Shown here in pieces: positions 25,635 to 37,424 of a DNA stretch of 64,000 nt. The stretch comes from Paramyrothecium sp. XJ0827 (lineage: Eukaryota > Ascomycota > Sordariomycetes > Hypocreales > Stachybotryaceae). Position 1 is the stretch's first letter. Each line of letters opens with the position of its first letter. Below the pieces are notes generated by a model, which was given only the letters and a program-made list of their open reading frames with translations, searched no databases and was not told the DNA's origin. The position numbers and the translations under genes were made by a program. Where the stretch lies: the NCBI GenBank assembly GCA_020881915.1, contig JAJFPB010000006.1:2728001-2792000 (forward strand), written 5' to 3'.

Positions 25635-28498
25635 TTAAAATCCCTCCAAATCCATCTGATCTAGTTCTTCGTCATCGTACTCGTAATTGTCAGTGTTCCC
25701 GTTCTGAGGGGGCGGCGGGTTCTGGGCTGCTTCTTCCAGCTCGCGAATTCTTTCCATATCCACCTTTTCCTTGTGGCTCATGAGATCAGCGTATCCCCAT
25801 GTGCTAATGCCTTCCTGATCCTTGGCTTTGAATGGCTGGGCCATGGTCCTCAGAAACTTGCGGGCGCTGCTGACTGCCATGTCGGTGCTCAGGTTGACGT
25901 CCGCTTCGAGCAAGGCCTGGTTGATCCATTTCGGCAACTGCGTCCTCTTTCGTTGGAAGCGGCGGTCTGCAAGTACCATGATTCCATAATCGTCCTTACC
26001 TCGCAAGACTCGTCCGAGGCACTGCGCGGCGTGTCGCATGGCGTCAAAAGACAAAAAGTCGTTCTCCTTGATGCGATAAGTCTCCCTTAAGAATTCAAGT
26101 CTGGCCTTGAGGATTCTTGATTCGGTGTACTGGAAAGGGACACCGATACACAGCACGGTTCGGCCATATTGGTGGTCAAAGTCAATACCTTCTGAGACTT
26201 TGCCACGGGCGACGCAAAGGAGGATGGCTCCCCTACCATTACAGCAAGCGGTGCGGTATGTTTCCAGTGCGAGAGAAGTCTCTTGCGCATCTGGTGTCTC
26301 GACAAGAATCAGCTTGTATTTCCACACCTCGTCCAGGATTCCCATGCCCTGCCACATGCTGATAATAGATTCCATGTAAAGATACGAGGGGAAAAAGACA
26401 ACCATTCCATCAGGGGTAATCTTGGCAAATTCAGTCAAAAGATTACCATAGTTCCTGACAACGCTAGGTTCATTGCGGACCTGGAAACTTGTTGAAACGG
26501 ATGCTTGGTCGCTTCCACGTGTAACGATCATCGGAAGGAAAGATTTTCTTGCCAGTGTCATGCTGTATGACTCTTGAATCACAGTTTGGAAGTCGAGCAT
26601 TTTGGGATATATTTCCAGTGGAGAGATAGTTCCTGATGTGATGATGACAGAGTAGAACCTCTCGAAAACTGGCTTGATGGCAATTGCAGCATCGAGGCAA
26701 GTGAAATGAAGAATTGGGTTGGGCACTTCGGCGGTGTCTGACTCGTAAGGCTCCAAGATCAATAGAAAGCCTTTCTCATATGTTGCGACCAGTGTTGCAA
26801 ATGTAGCCACTTCTTGAAGAGGCTGGTAATCTTCGATATTGGTGAGCTCCAAGGTCCTCACGAGAGATGTCAATCGTTCAGCACAAAACCGAAGAGGCTT
26901 CCGTTCGATAAAAGTGTGTTCTTTGAGATGTGCCAGGAACGATGGTGGTGTCTCCGAGATTACCTGCCGCACTTTCATTCGCGTCTGCACCCTGATTAGC
27001 TTGGGACGGTCGCAGAAGGAGATATTTGCTACCTTGAGATATTCTATGAAGCGTTTCAAAAAGGCCACAAAATGTTCAGCTCGTCTGATATTGCCAGGCA
27101 CAGCTTCTTTCAGAAGATCTTCGGGCAATGCTTTTTGTTAAAGCAGTTAGTTTTGAAAAATTACTCCGAGCGCATCTCCTGCTTACCTGGATTGGACATA
27201 AAAGCATCTTCTTGTCTCGCCTCGTCAGCATCCCGGAGTCCCTGCACAAGTTTCTGGTATTCATTTTGGAGTTGCTCCTGGTCGGTGTCTCGCATTTCCG
27301 AGATTCTGCGCTCTAGATTTTGTGCGCCACGACTGGCTTTGCGCAGAGAATCCTCGGTGATGTCAGTACTGAGGGATTCGATGCATACATTGTCAATGTT
27401 ATGGGCCTCGTCGAAGACGATGATGCAATCTTTTGAGAAATCTCTCGACACCCGCTCGGCAATCTTTGGATCTAGGAGATAGTGGTACGAGAAGATGACG
27501 ACATTACAGTATTGCATCTGACAGTTCTCTTATTAGCATGCGGGAAACTTGTGGGAAAAGGTCATGTCTTACCATCCGCCGCGCGGTAAAGTATGGGCAT
27601 TGCTTGTGTTCCTCTCCATATCGAAGAATACCTTCAAAGGTCCAGACTCCGTTCGGAATGAGGTTGTGTGGCTCCAGGAGATCCAGGTTCTGCGATTTGT
27701 CAGCTTCTGTAGAGTAGGATACGGATGACGATGAGCGTACATCGTGATAAACGCAGACGTCAACGTTCTCGCCTCGATCCTTCTTTTCCTTGACAAAGCC
27801 TGCAGTCAAGCTTCGGCACCGAGCATCAACAATAGCACCACTCTTCTCGCGTTTGACAGAGGGGTGAAGGCACAGGTTCTTTCGACTGGTAAGACCCAAT
27901 CCCCGAAACTCCTCCTCGTAGCCGAGTTGTTCAGCACGATACTTCATTAAAGCCTTGAGCTCAGCTAGTGCCTTCTCGATTTCGGACATTGTGCCTGTTT
28001 GAGACCGTATCAGAAAGGAGCCGCCAGGCTGGGGAGGTGTCATAACATACGTGAGCAGTAGATTAATTTGCGTTTCTCAGGCATGTACTGCTGATAGGCA
28101 ACAATCAAGGACAGTAGGGAGACGGTTTTACCGGTGCCTGACGGCATCTCCAAAACGCAGTGGCCACCTGCGTCCAGCGTTTCTGGCACATCAATGTTAA
28201 GAGAATTTTCATGGGGACTCGACGGTCCAATGACGTACTTTTGAGATCGCACATATAGCTGCGTGTACAAAATGGTATCAGTTTCCATAAGCGTGCGGTT
28301 CGGCTATCCAGTACTCACGCATATTGTTCTGTTGTGAAAGAGAGATTAGTCTGAGCGTTCATGAGAATGCTGCAATCTAGGCGTACCTGGATATATCCGA
28401 GGATATGGAAAGAGAATGGGAAGGTCACTGGTCCAACATCAGCCACTTGCTTCAATGTGACGGACATGTTGTTAAACCTACTCGATGTTGAACTTCAT
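25635..28498 (-). CDS. RAD3: TFIIH 5'-3' DNA helicase RAD3/XPD
   Basis: ATP-dependent XPD-family helicase of TFIIH, acting in nucleotide excision repair and transcription initiation. I infer ten exons: 28482-28498, 28387-28427, 28319-28328, 28238-28257, 28051-28182, 27741-27994, 27573-27689, 27187-27517, 27033-27130 and 25635-26984. They give 789 residues (yeast 778, human 760). The spliced N-terminus reads [20 protein letters not shown]. Walker A (GTGKT) has Lys48, the same number as human XPD. The 4Fe-4S cysteines fall at 115, 133, 154 and 189, a constant offset of one from human, and DEAH is at 233-236. The HD2 part contains [11 protein letters not shown] and [13 protein letters not shown]. 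Exons 1-4 are tiny, one of them 10 nt. Introns 27690-27740 (51 nt) and 26985-27032 (48 nt) are stop-free multiples of three; both have branch-like sequences (GCTGAC, GCTAATC), and removing them restores family spacing. Confidence 0.95.
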
Positions 28499-28684
28499 GA
28501 TGGGCCTTGTAAGGGGGGCAAATGAGCCCCGATGTTTGCAATTCCGAGCCTTGCGCTTTGCTCCTGAGCCGGCCGGATCGATAATTATGGCGTTGACGTG
28601 AATGCCTTGGAACCGGGAGGTGGGTCACTGGCGCGCAGTCACGTGCTCCGTTCCTCACTCGGGCAGAGTACAGGTGATCTAAAG

Positions 28685-29010
28685 GTAAGGTACCTTAAGT
28701 CGGCCAGGAGGTGCTAAGGCACTTTGCGTCTAGATACCTTAGGCAAGGACCTACTAGGTACACTGTACGTGGAATGCTTATTAACAAATGGTTGTACGAG
28801 AACGTACCTACGAGCCCACCCCAGGTGTCTCGTCAGGGACAAAATACTGATATCACCGTTTTGAGTCACTGGTTAGGATTATGGTTAGTCTATTCAGCGA
28901 TCAAAACGGCGATATCACTGTTTTATTCCTTTCAAAATACGGTGGGTGTGCTGCTAGGTACCTTACCTACCTTAGGTACCTAAGGTTGGGTACCTTACTT
29001 AAGGTACTTG
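28685..29010. repeat. Cluster of GGTACC-centred short palindromic repeats
   Basis: GGTACC occurs at 28689-28694, 28957-28962, 28975-28980 and 28989-28994, mostly embedded in longer TAAGGTACCTTA-like palindromes, with half-sites (ACCTTA, TAGGTAC, AAGGTAC) between them. The same motif recurs in other intergenic regions of the window and is almost absent from the genes. Its nature is unknown. Confidence 0.6.
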
Positions 29011-30107
29011 TGAAAAGGCACTCTTCTAAGATTCTGTCGGAAGATCCTCAGCAAGGACGTGATCATGATGCATTGAGAATTTGGTTTTTGGTGCCTCGAT
29101 TCCCGTCTTACACCCTTGTCCCGTTTGGCAATGTATGGCACAGATGATTCAAGTGCATTGCACGGAACAGCCTTTGTTCACTTGTGAGCTGGTAGCAATT
29201 CTGACGCGGCGAGATTATTAACAGATACATAAGGGAGCCTCCGTCATTAAGCAAATGCTACCGCAGACAAAGCGGAGGTGGCCATGAGTGTCAAGGCTAC
29301 AGCCCATCTTCTCTGCGCCTCCTTGACCACCTCCCCACCAAGTAGATGGCACCGTTAAAGAGATTTCTAGGCAAGATACAGACTTCTGAGGGTTATCGGT
29401 TTACTGGGGCAGTCGATAAAATAGTTGGAGCATGCCTCAACTATTCTGAAATCACGACGAAGCTTTAGCCTGACGTTACAGGAACGACCTGCTAATCTCG
29501 TGATCGCAATGTAGGAGATCTCGCCAATCACCACCAGCATTTTCGCTCTGAATCAACATTCTGGATCAGATCAGAGGAGGGTCTAGGCGTATGGGGAAGC
29601 CCCAGTTCCCGTGCCTACAGTAGCACCATGCAAGTCCGTTGTCCATTTCTCTCCCCACCCAGTGACACCCCAAGCATACCCAGCGCATGCTGAAGCACAG
29701 GCAGCCAACAGTAAGGAGGACTCTGCTGCGGCTAGATCAGCCACAGACAACCGGTTGTTACGGAGACGACGAAACACTAATGCAGTCTAGCATGCACGCT
29801 GGGTCATTCGTCAGAGACTGATGACACTCATGGATCGCCGTGTTATGTATGTGCTTATGGGTAGGTGAGGTCAATTGAATGCGCATGGGGATGTGTCTTA
29901 TAGTGACGGGGGTTGATGGCTATGTTATCGCCATCCTAGGCAGTTTGTTAGCTAGCACTCCTCTTTCTAGTAGCATGTTCGTCGGACGGTAAAAGATGCG
30001 TGATTGAAAGCTTCGATGTGGCTAATGACAAAGGCGCTTGGTGATTACCTTAGCGCGAGATAAGGAGGACTGGCCAGGGACTGGTCAAGGCTGCCAACAC
30101 AATCAGC

Positions 30108-30146
30108 GTGCCAGTTCTCCGTGCCAGTTCTCCGTGCCAGTTCTCC
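30108..30146. repeat. 13-bp tandem repeat, three perfect copies
   Basis: The unit GTGCCAGTTCTCC occurs three times head to tail without mismatch. It lies in non-coding DNA. This is a minisatellite-scale repeat that could be polymorphic between strains. Confidence 0.9.
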
Positions 30147-30960
30147 GTAAGGGATGCTGATTAAAAAAACAAACGACAAGATAACTTGGCATCGAGGAAA
30201 GAGACACCAGCAAGTGTCAATACTTGTGTAGATAGGCGAAGCTGGTGCTTCAACCAACACCAAGTGGTTTGGCGCCTGCTTGTCCAACCCCGCTCGAGGC
30301 CAACATCCGTGCATGACATGGATCATGGCCGCTATCACCTCAATTGGCTGCAATCGTTCGCCATCCTTGCTGGAGCCACCAGCCAATTGCCCAAGGGGCC
30401 CCATCGTCCACCAGACGCGCTGTGGCCTAGGGAGAAGGCTAAGCAAACCTCCCGCCATAGCTCTCTACTGGAGGTGGCAAGCATCAACCTTGATACCCAC
30501 CATCTCCCAGCTAACCCCACGTTTGTGCTGAGCTAACGCATGTACGCTGATGGTCAGCACGGATATCAAACATCGATTCCTCTTGGGGTCTCCCTCTATC
30601 ATGGAGTCGAGGCTTTGAGAGGCCATGATTCACAAACTACATTAGTCAAAGACCTGCAGCACCATGCATGAGCTCGTCGTATCTGTGCATCGTCAACATC
30701 AGCTCATCCGTGGATCTTGGCGTGAGTTAGGTACTACCTAGAGTACTTAATTGACTACACCTTTGGCTAAACATGCTTGCGACATTGAGTGCAGCTTGCT
30801 ATCTTCAAGGTATGGCAGTAGGTAGGTTTGCTTGGAAGTTAAAGGTACCTTGCTTGAAGGTAAACGCAGACATTCTTACCACAAAATACCTTGTCCAAGA
30901 CCCCAAGCCGGCAGCCAACGCACAAACAAGGGTGCCTCACCCCTCCTCTGCACCATAGTA

Positions 30961-31880
30961 CATGTACTTACCTTATCGTCGGCCAACCAGCCAACCTTTC
31001 TCCTCCCTTTCTTCATCCCTCTCCTCGTCCATCTTTCTCCTCATCCTCCTACGAAAACAATCACGCAGATTGGCGATTGATTGTGTTTATTTGATTTGAT
31101 TTGCTCATGCGACCGCATACTGCATATATCCATACCACCCATATCTGACGCGGCCCAAGCTCCTCCAGCATTCGCCTTCCTTCGCTACTTCTCCCTCCCT
31201 CTTATCCTTCTCCTCTTCATCCTCCCTCCTTTCAGATTAATCTAGTCGATTTTACCATTTCCCAAATCGCCGTCCGCCTCAGGTTTCTTTGGAAACACCC
31301 CCGGTCGACTACCGTACATATCGTGCATCTTGCTCCACCTAACTGACCTCCGATCTTGGCTTGCGCACATCGCAACGCTCCCCGCATCACATATGGTCTG
31401 TTTCCTCCTAGCCGCTTTGGTGCTCCCTCTGTTGTGGCATTTCCATCACTTCATTTTCTTGTATTGCAATGGCTTCGACTCGGTCTGCACGGGACCTACA
31501 TACGTTTTGCCATGGCAAACACTTTACCCTCCGTCCTTTAGACATAGTCAATCAGGCGTCCACCACACCACGCTTTGCCCGCATGCCCATATCCGTACAT
31601 TTCTGTTTAGATTGACAACTCCTCCACTTCCTTTGAATCATCTTTCCTTCCCCACTCCTGCACTCGCACCTATTCACTGTCCAGTTTAGCTCATCAAGCT
31701 TGAATTGTGGGCGGACGAGACAACAAATATGTCGGCACTTGGAGTGAATCTACCCATGACTGACTGCTAAGTGAACAGCCCCCCGGCGAAACGTCCTTTC
31801 GAGACCTGATGTAGTCGAGTCCCTCTTATGGTCTCACCGTCGAGCAACGCCCAATTACGATCATTCCTTTGATTAGCATT
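30961..31880 (+). promoter_or_regulatory. CT-rich promoter and leader region of PPS1
   Basis: The plus strand here is strongly pyrimidine-rich (runs such as CTTCTCCCTCCCTC) from about 30,990 to 31,700, as in long fungal 5' leaders. It contains upstream ATGs, including one at 31393 that opens about 99 codons rich in Leu/Phe/Pro, a composition explained by the CT bias. Whether the leader is transcribed, or spliced, cannot be told from the sequence. Confidence 0.45.
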
Positions 31881-34020
31881 ATGGCAACCATCACCCTTTC
31901 GAGACCTCTTCTACCCCACAAAGCATCTTCCACCCTCCCTTCTCTGGCCCAACCCATCTCACTCGAAGATATCACATCGCAGCAAAGTGCCCCGCCTGTG
32001 CCGAACAAACACCTCCCTGCTTGCCCTACTGGGCCCGCCAGACCCGTCGATCACGATGTTTCAGCATCGTCACCGAAAGCTCAGACCAAAACTCAGCAGC
32101 GCTCACTGCTGTATCCTCCCGAGGGCTTCAAGGAAATCGAAAATGGATCCTTATCGATATATGAAATTACTCCCAGTCAAGTTGCCCAAGCCGTCGAATT
32201 CGCCTCTCGCCAGCCATTACCTGAACCACATCTTGTTTTCCCCTGGCTGCATGGCTTACACCCACACAACCACATTCAGCAGGCATACTTTACGGCCCGT
32301 CGCCGTGCCTATCGAAAGCTGCCAACATGCTTGAGGGCTGTCACACTGGTCAAGGCAGATGGCGATATTGATGTCGCCCGCTTGAAGGGAGCCATTGGGC
32401 CCGAGGAGATTTTGCAACGAGGGTCTGAGATAGCCTTCGTTGATCCAGATCCTTGCGACGGGTTTTCCATCCGGAACTTTCACATTCAACCGGCTAAGAT
32501 TTCTCTTCTGTCAGACATAATTGTCTATGGCGAGAATGCCAATTTGACACGGCAAGTTGCATGGGAAATCGCTGCTGCTCGCCGCCATTGGCGAGAGGGT
32601 CAATTGGCTCAGGGCGGCTTCCCTCCCGTCTATAATACATTCGTGTGCGAGAGCCCTTTCGAAGAGTTTCAACAAAATCACCCTGAGATAGTCGCTATAA
32701 ATGCGGCTGGTTGTTGTACGGGCAACGTCGTTGACTTCGTGGTTCAGGAACGGAAAGAGATGTGGGAAATGACAAAAGCTTCAGAAATCTCGCACAATGT
32801 CTTTTTAGGGCCCACACCAGAACTGGGCAGCAGCGAAGAGAAAGACTTCGACATTCTGATTGAGTGCAGTGATATGGGTCGTTTGAACCCTCGGGCGTTG
32901 GCTGCTGTTGCTAAGTCCACGGAGAAGGAGGTGAAGCAAAAATTTCACGACTTCCCGTCATCTGGCAGTATCCTACCTCCCACGTGGTCGCATACGGAGG
33001 CAGACGGCATCTTAGAGACTTGCAAGTGGATTTACCATCTTGCTCACGGCACTTGCCCACCTCCGGACTCCCCAACCACACTTATTGAGGAGGATACGCA
33101 GATGTCGTTCGAGTCCGATGACGAAGCAACCACATCACCCCAACGAAAGATCCTGATTCATTGTGCTGATGGGTATACGGAGTCGACCATGCTTGGAATA
33201 GCCTATTCGAGCTACAGCACGGGTAGACCCGTGCTTGATGCATGGCTGAACCTCCACACAAAGAAACAACGAAATTTCTTCGCGTACCCTACAGACGTCG
33301 CTCTTCTGACGGCTTTGGCGCCTCGGTTGCTTCGCGAGTCACCGGCTTGTGACGACAAGAGTCTCGAAACAATCACTAATTTGATTAGGGACGAGCCCAA
33401 TTGGCTTCCAGGGCTTGATGGTTCCTTCCCCAGTCGCGTCCTGGACTACTTGTATCTAGGAAATTTGGGCCATGCGAATAACCCTGATCTTCTGAAGGAG
33501 CTCAGAATCGGCCAGATGCTGAGCGTCGGCGAGACGGCTAGCTGGAGGGATGGCGACATGGAGAAATGGGGCGAGGACAACGTTTTAGTTATCCAAGGTG
33601 TCCAAGACAACGGTATTGATCCACTTACGGAGGAGATCACTCGTTGTCTTGAATTCATTGGTATGTGAAGCTTACCTTATACGGAGAGGCAATTCATTGA
33701 CAAATTACACAGACCGCGGGCGGCAGAATGGGGTAGCCACGTTAGTACATTGCCGTGTCGGTGTGTCGCGGAGTGCCACTATCTGTATTGCCGAAGTCAT
33801 GCGCACCATGGGTTTGTCGTTTCCTCGTGCATATTGCTATGTGCGGGCGCGCCGACTCAACGTCATTATTCAGCCACATTTACGCTTTGCATACGAACTA
33901 CTGAAGTGGGAAGAAACACTGCAGCAGAATGGTAACCCCGACACACCCGTCAAGAGGGAACTTGAATGGGGTGAGATTGCCCGAGAGATTGCCTTGATGA
34001 ACAGACCTTACTCTCGATGA
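31881..34020 (+). CDS. PPS1: Dual-specificity protein phosphatase, PPS1-like
   Basis: Tyr/Ser/Thr phosphatase of the Pps1 family; the yeast member acts in S-phase progression. The exons are 31881-33660 and 33713-34020, with a 52-nt intron (GTATGT..ACACAG), giving 695 residues. The C-terminal DSP domain has the active-site loop HCRVGVSRS, with nucleophile Cys607 and Arg613; the intron lies 13 codons upstream of Cys607. An earlier phosphatase-like domain has LIHCADGYTES at Cys428, where the Arg of the CX5R loop is Glu, so this domain is probably inactive, as expected of a family with degenerate N-terminal domains. A conserved LDYLYLGNLGHANNPDLL segment starts the active domain. Residues 1-75 are Ser/Pro-rich and disordered. 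The start is the first ATG of the frame. It is convergent with ATG18. Confidence 0.92.
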
Positions 34021-34704
34021 AAGGATTTTAATATGTATTTGGCTGCATTTGGTGTTGGTGCTTGGGTATTGCTCGTACACAGGATTGTTAGTCCGTCTGG
34101 CGTCCGGGTGCAATAGCTTGTTGGTTTGCTTTGGGTACTTTGCATGTTTTGGAGACTGCGTACCACAGGTGGTCGTGCTATCTCGAAGGCGCTGGATCAG
34201 AAAGCTCATTATGCGAAGGTTTCGGAAGTGCATGGCTGCTATGGTTTACAGCTCTGAGCAGTACCAGCAAGGGTTCTGGGCTTATGGGGTTCCTGTTGTA
34301 TTTGTGTCTTATATTGGAAAATTTCACGAATGATGAACGTCACTTTGACCGAACGAATTTGAGACTTGCGAGATGAATTGCTTCAGTTTCTCATTGTGTT
34401 TAAGTCAGTATCGGGTCATACTACATGCAACAGATGCTGCTGGCTAAGTCACACTGCCAGAAATCTTCATCAATATTGAAGTAGACGCGGATCGATGCTC
34501 ACGCAGATGGGACCAAAATCATAGGACTCCGCCAAGAACGAGGCAAACAAAGGATAAATGGGTATTGTAAAGTAGTGTAGCCAAACACGAGAGTTTGAAT
34601 ACTTCGCAGTCCGCTGCACGAATAACGCCTATCTTAATGCAACAACCCCGAGTGAACAGAAACATGCCGTAGAGGAAATGAATAACAGAACAATGTTCCA
34701 AGAC
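34021..34704. other. Convergent intergenic region between PPS1 and ATG18
   Basis: 684 bases between two stop codons, expected to hold both 3' UTRs. It is T/G-rich on the plus strand just after PPS1. I recognise no coding frame or RNA gene. Confidence 0.5.
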
Positions 34705-36277
34705 TTAGCCGCCAAACGTCGATGCGTCCCCTTTATCATCCCCCTCGAGGACACTGATTCGGAAGATTAGCATTGGCCATTCGAAAGTGTCCAAGGACAG
34801 GTTTTGGGCAACTTACGAAAATTGCTTCACCAGATACCCTTCCCCGCCATTCTCCAAGTCGATGTTATAAACATAAAAACCGCCATCACTAGTGACAACC
34901 ATGACTTGAGGAGCGCTACTGCTCATGGCCACAACGCTGCGCAGAGGGCCGGTTGGCGATCCGCTGGCCCGAGTCTGCGCTGATGTCGCCGAGGACTTGG
35001 GAAGCTTGATGAAGGCGAAATCTCGCTGCGGCTCCCACATTTCAGTGACGGACTGTGGGAGGTAGGACCCAACAACGCCCGCAACGCCCCGACCCATGAT
35101 GAGGGAAGACCGACGAAGCATGCTGCCGAACGAACCACTCTTCTGGCGGTTATGACTCTTATTTGAATTATTTGAGGAAGCTCCATTGCCGCTTTGATCT
35201 GCAGCGTCACTTCTGGGCGATTCCGTAGTGCTGTTACCAGGGGATTCGCTATCATCAAAACTACGACCCCGGGACCAGCGATCCTGCCTGGGGGAATGCG
35301 GCGGTTCTATCGGAGCACCGGCGGGCGTGTTGTTCCCGGGTGGCGCAGCGAGACGGAAAATGTGGACGGTGTCTGAAGTAGAAGAGACGCAGAGCAGGGT
35401 CGAGCTCAGGTTGAAAGACATGCTGTAGATGGTCGAAGGGTAGGTGCCGCGGCGGAACTGGTACAACTTCTGGCCCTTGGGAACAGAGAAGACGCGGATG
35501 ATGGTTCCCGTCTCGCTGGCCGTGGCAAGAAGCGTCCCTTCGTTGTTCAGGCACATGCAACAGAGCGGAGAGCGATGCGCCTCGATGACATTGACAGCCT
35601 TGAGCGTGAGGGTGTCGAAGACAAGAACCTCGCCAGATGTGGGCGCAACGTAGGTGGACTGGGGCGGAGCATGTGCAGGCCTTCGGGCGTCGGGGTCCTC
35701 ACGAGGTTTCGGCAGTGGGTAAGCGATGTAGCAGTTTTCGGAGGATGGCGATAAGGCGCAGATGGCGGTTGGATTGGGCGAGGTCGGGATTGTGTAGAGC
35801 AGGCTCATGTTGCTTATGTCGTATAGGTAGATCTCCTCCTCAAGCACAACAGCCAGTCGTTTTCGGTTAAGGCGCACGGCCAAAACGGCAGACGGAAATG
35901 TGAGTTCGCATATTACGGACGCTCGCTAGGGGCGCGCTGGGTTAGTCAAGAGCAACGTGCAGAGGCGGAGGAGGTAGATGCGCAGGCTGCATACTTTGGT
36001 GTTCTGGATGATCAGATGACGGGGGGACAGGATCAAGGCGACGAGGGAAGTAGAAAATAACATTTCTATAATGGCGATATTGCCGTCATCGCTGCTGAAT
36101 ATTCTGGAGAAGGGATCGGTGTGGTAGATGCGGAATCCTTTCGAGGTACCTGTAGAGGTGAGGTCGTTCAGCGAGGACCCCGAGTGAGGACGGAGAGGGT
36201 GTCGACGGGGACATACCAACAGCTAGACAGCTATGATCCTGGTTGAATGTGATGAAGTTGAGCGAAGGGCTGGCCAT
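34705..36277 (-). CDS. ATG18: Autophagy-related PROPPIN Atg18
   Basis: WD40 beta-propeller that binds PI3P and PI(3,5)P2 and works with Atg2 in autophagosome formation and in vacuole membrane retrieval. There are four exons: 36217-36277, 35995-36149, 34817-35925 and 34705-34753, giving 457 residues. Spliced, the N-terminus reads [20 protein letters not shown], then [14 protein letters not shown], the family signature. [20 protein letters not shown] and [21 protein letters not shown] follow. The phosphoinositide-binding FRRG motif is at residues 229-232. A Ser/Asn-rich loop (about 270-330) corresponds to the variable loop before the last blades. The last exon adds only 16 codons (ending KGDASTFGG), acidic as in orthologues. 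All introns are GT-AG (67, 69 and 63 nt). It is distinguished from Atg21 and Hsv2 mainly by length and by the tail, so the exact paralogue call is likely rather than certain. Confidence 0.93.
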
Positions 36278-37424
36278 GATGAACAGCTGAAAGCGACTCC
36301 GAGGAGCGAAGTAACTAGTCGCGACGAGGTGCCACTGCGTGGGAGCTTCCTGATGCAGCGATCGGAAAGGACACCGAGGCCGCGGTCGTGACAGGAACAG
36401 GGGAGGACACGGATGAGCTTGTTAAAGTATGCCGGCACAATCTGAGGATCTTTTCTAGGTAATGAAACCGCCTCCGGAGGTTGGCGAGCTGGAGACGTGG
36501 ATGGACGGTGCGTAGTGGGAGCTTCTTGGAGGAGCTGGGGAAGCTCAAGCACCGCCGGCAGGATGTGCCAGCCAGTCGCTGCGACGAGGCGCAGGGTGGT
36601 GCCTAGAAGACCGAAGGGATTGAGCGCAGGAGCGTGTAGGTTGAGGATGATCCGTCCCCGTGCCTGGTGCGTCGTACCTTGGTTGTAGGCCAGAGGCAAT
36701 GGGTGGTGTGTGCGTGACGACGTGACCCGGGCGGCTGGTTGGTTTGGGCCCTGCGCAAGAGCAGTTCGGTTTGAAGAGGCTGGAAGCAGAAGCGGAACCA
36801 GTGCAGCGCAGCGTAGCGCAGCGAACTACAAGCTGCGCCGGAGGCTGCTAACGCCAAGATAAGGCCAACAAAACTAAGGTCGAGGTAAGGTACCCTGGGT
36901 GCCTCGGGAAGCGGGGCAGTGCTTGCTTGCGGTCAAGGATCATGAGGTATCTTGCGTTTCCATATGGCGCCACAGGTACCTCCTGGCAAGGCACCTTGAT
37001 AGTGGCCACTGAGTGATGCGGGCAATGTGCTTGTAGGTACCTATTGGTACTAAAATGGCGTCTTGGGATGCACAGTAAGGTAGAGAGATGTCCTGCAACA
37101 GAAGCCATGGCTGAGGTCTAATCTACTGCGAAACGAACGTGAAAGTGCTGTTGTAAGGTACTAGTAGGCAGGTATTATAGCGTTGCTCTATGCCTTTTTT
37201 GAATTTTGAACGCTGTGCCTCTGAATTACACTGCTCCAAAGCTGCGAAACGCAGGGCTGCAAAACGTGGTAGCCGATTTCAACAACCCCACCAGGTTGGG
37301 CCTCCTGCGATTTTCTGCAAAGCAATTCGACAAGGACCCTTTTCTTCACCAGCATCGGCTCTTGCGCGGCTGGATGTGCCATAGCTCCCAGAACATAATA
37401 TCCCTTCCAAGCCCTGCTGCAAAA
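36278..37424. promoter_or_regulatory. Divergent promoter region of ATG18 and TYW4
   Basis: 1.15 kb between two start codons. It includes GGTACC motifs at 36890-36895, 36975-36980 and 37036-37041, and a GCGCAGCGTAGCGCAGCG stretch near 36808. An in-frame Met at about 37374 lies upstream of the chosen TYW4 start, so the TYW4 leader might be partly translated. Confidence 0.5.

Larger units (their letters stand above)
28499..30960. other. Intergenic region upstream of RAD3
   Basis: No gene recognised. The region is notable for a cluster of GGTACC-centred short repeats (28685-29010, listed separately) and a 13-bp triple tandem repeat (30108-30146). Frames of up to about 137 codons near 30045-30536 overlap on both strands and look fortuitous. 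Confidence 0.45.

Noticed and set aside
27690..27740. 17 Ser-rich residues as a genuine insertion in RAD3
   Set aside because: Intron-like ends and branch site, and the exact recovery of the family's cysteine spacing on removal, favour an intron.
31393..31689. Hydrophobic 99-codon frame looking like a small membrane protein
   Set aside because: Its Leu/Phe/Pro/Ser content follows from the CT-rich strand; treated as a possible upstream frame in the PPS1 leader.
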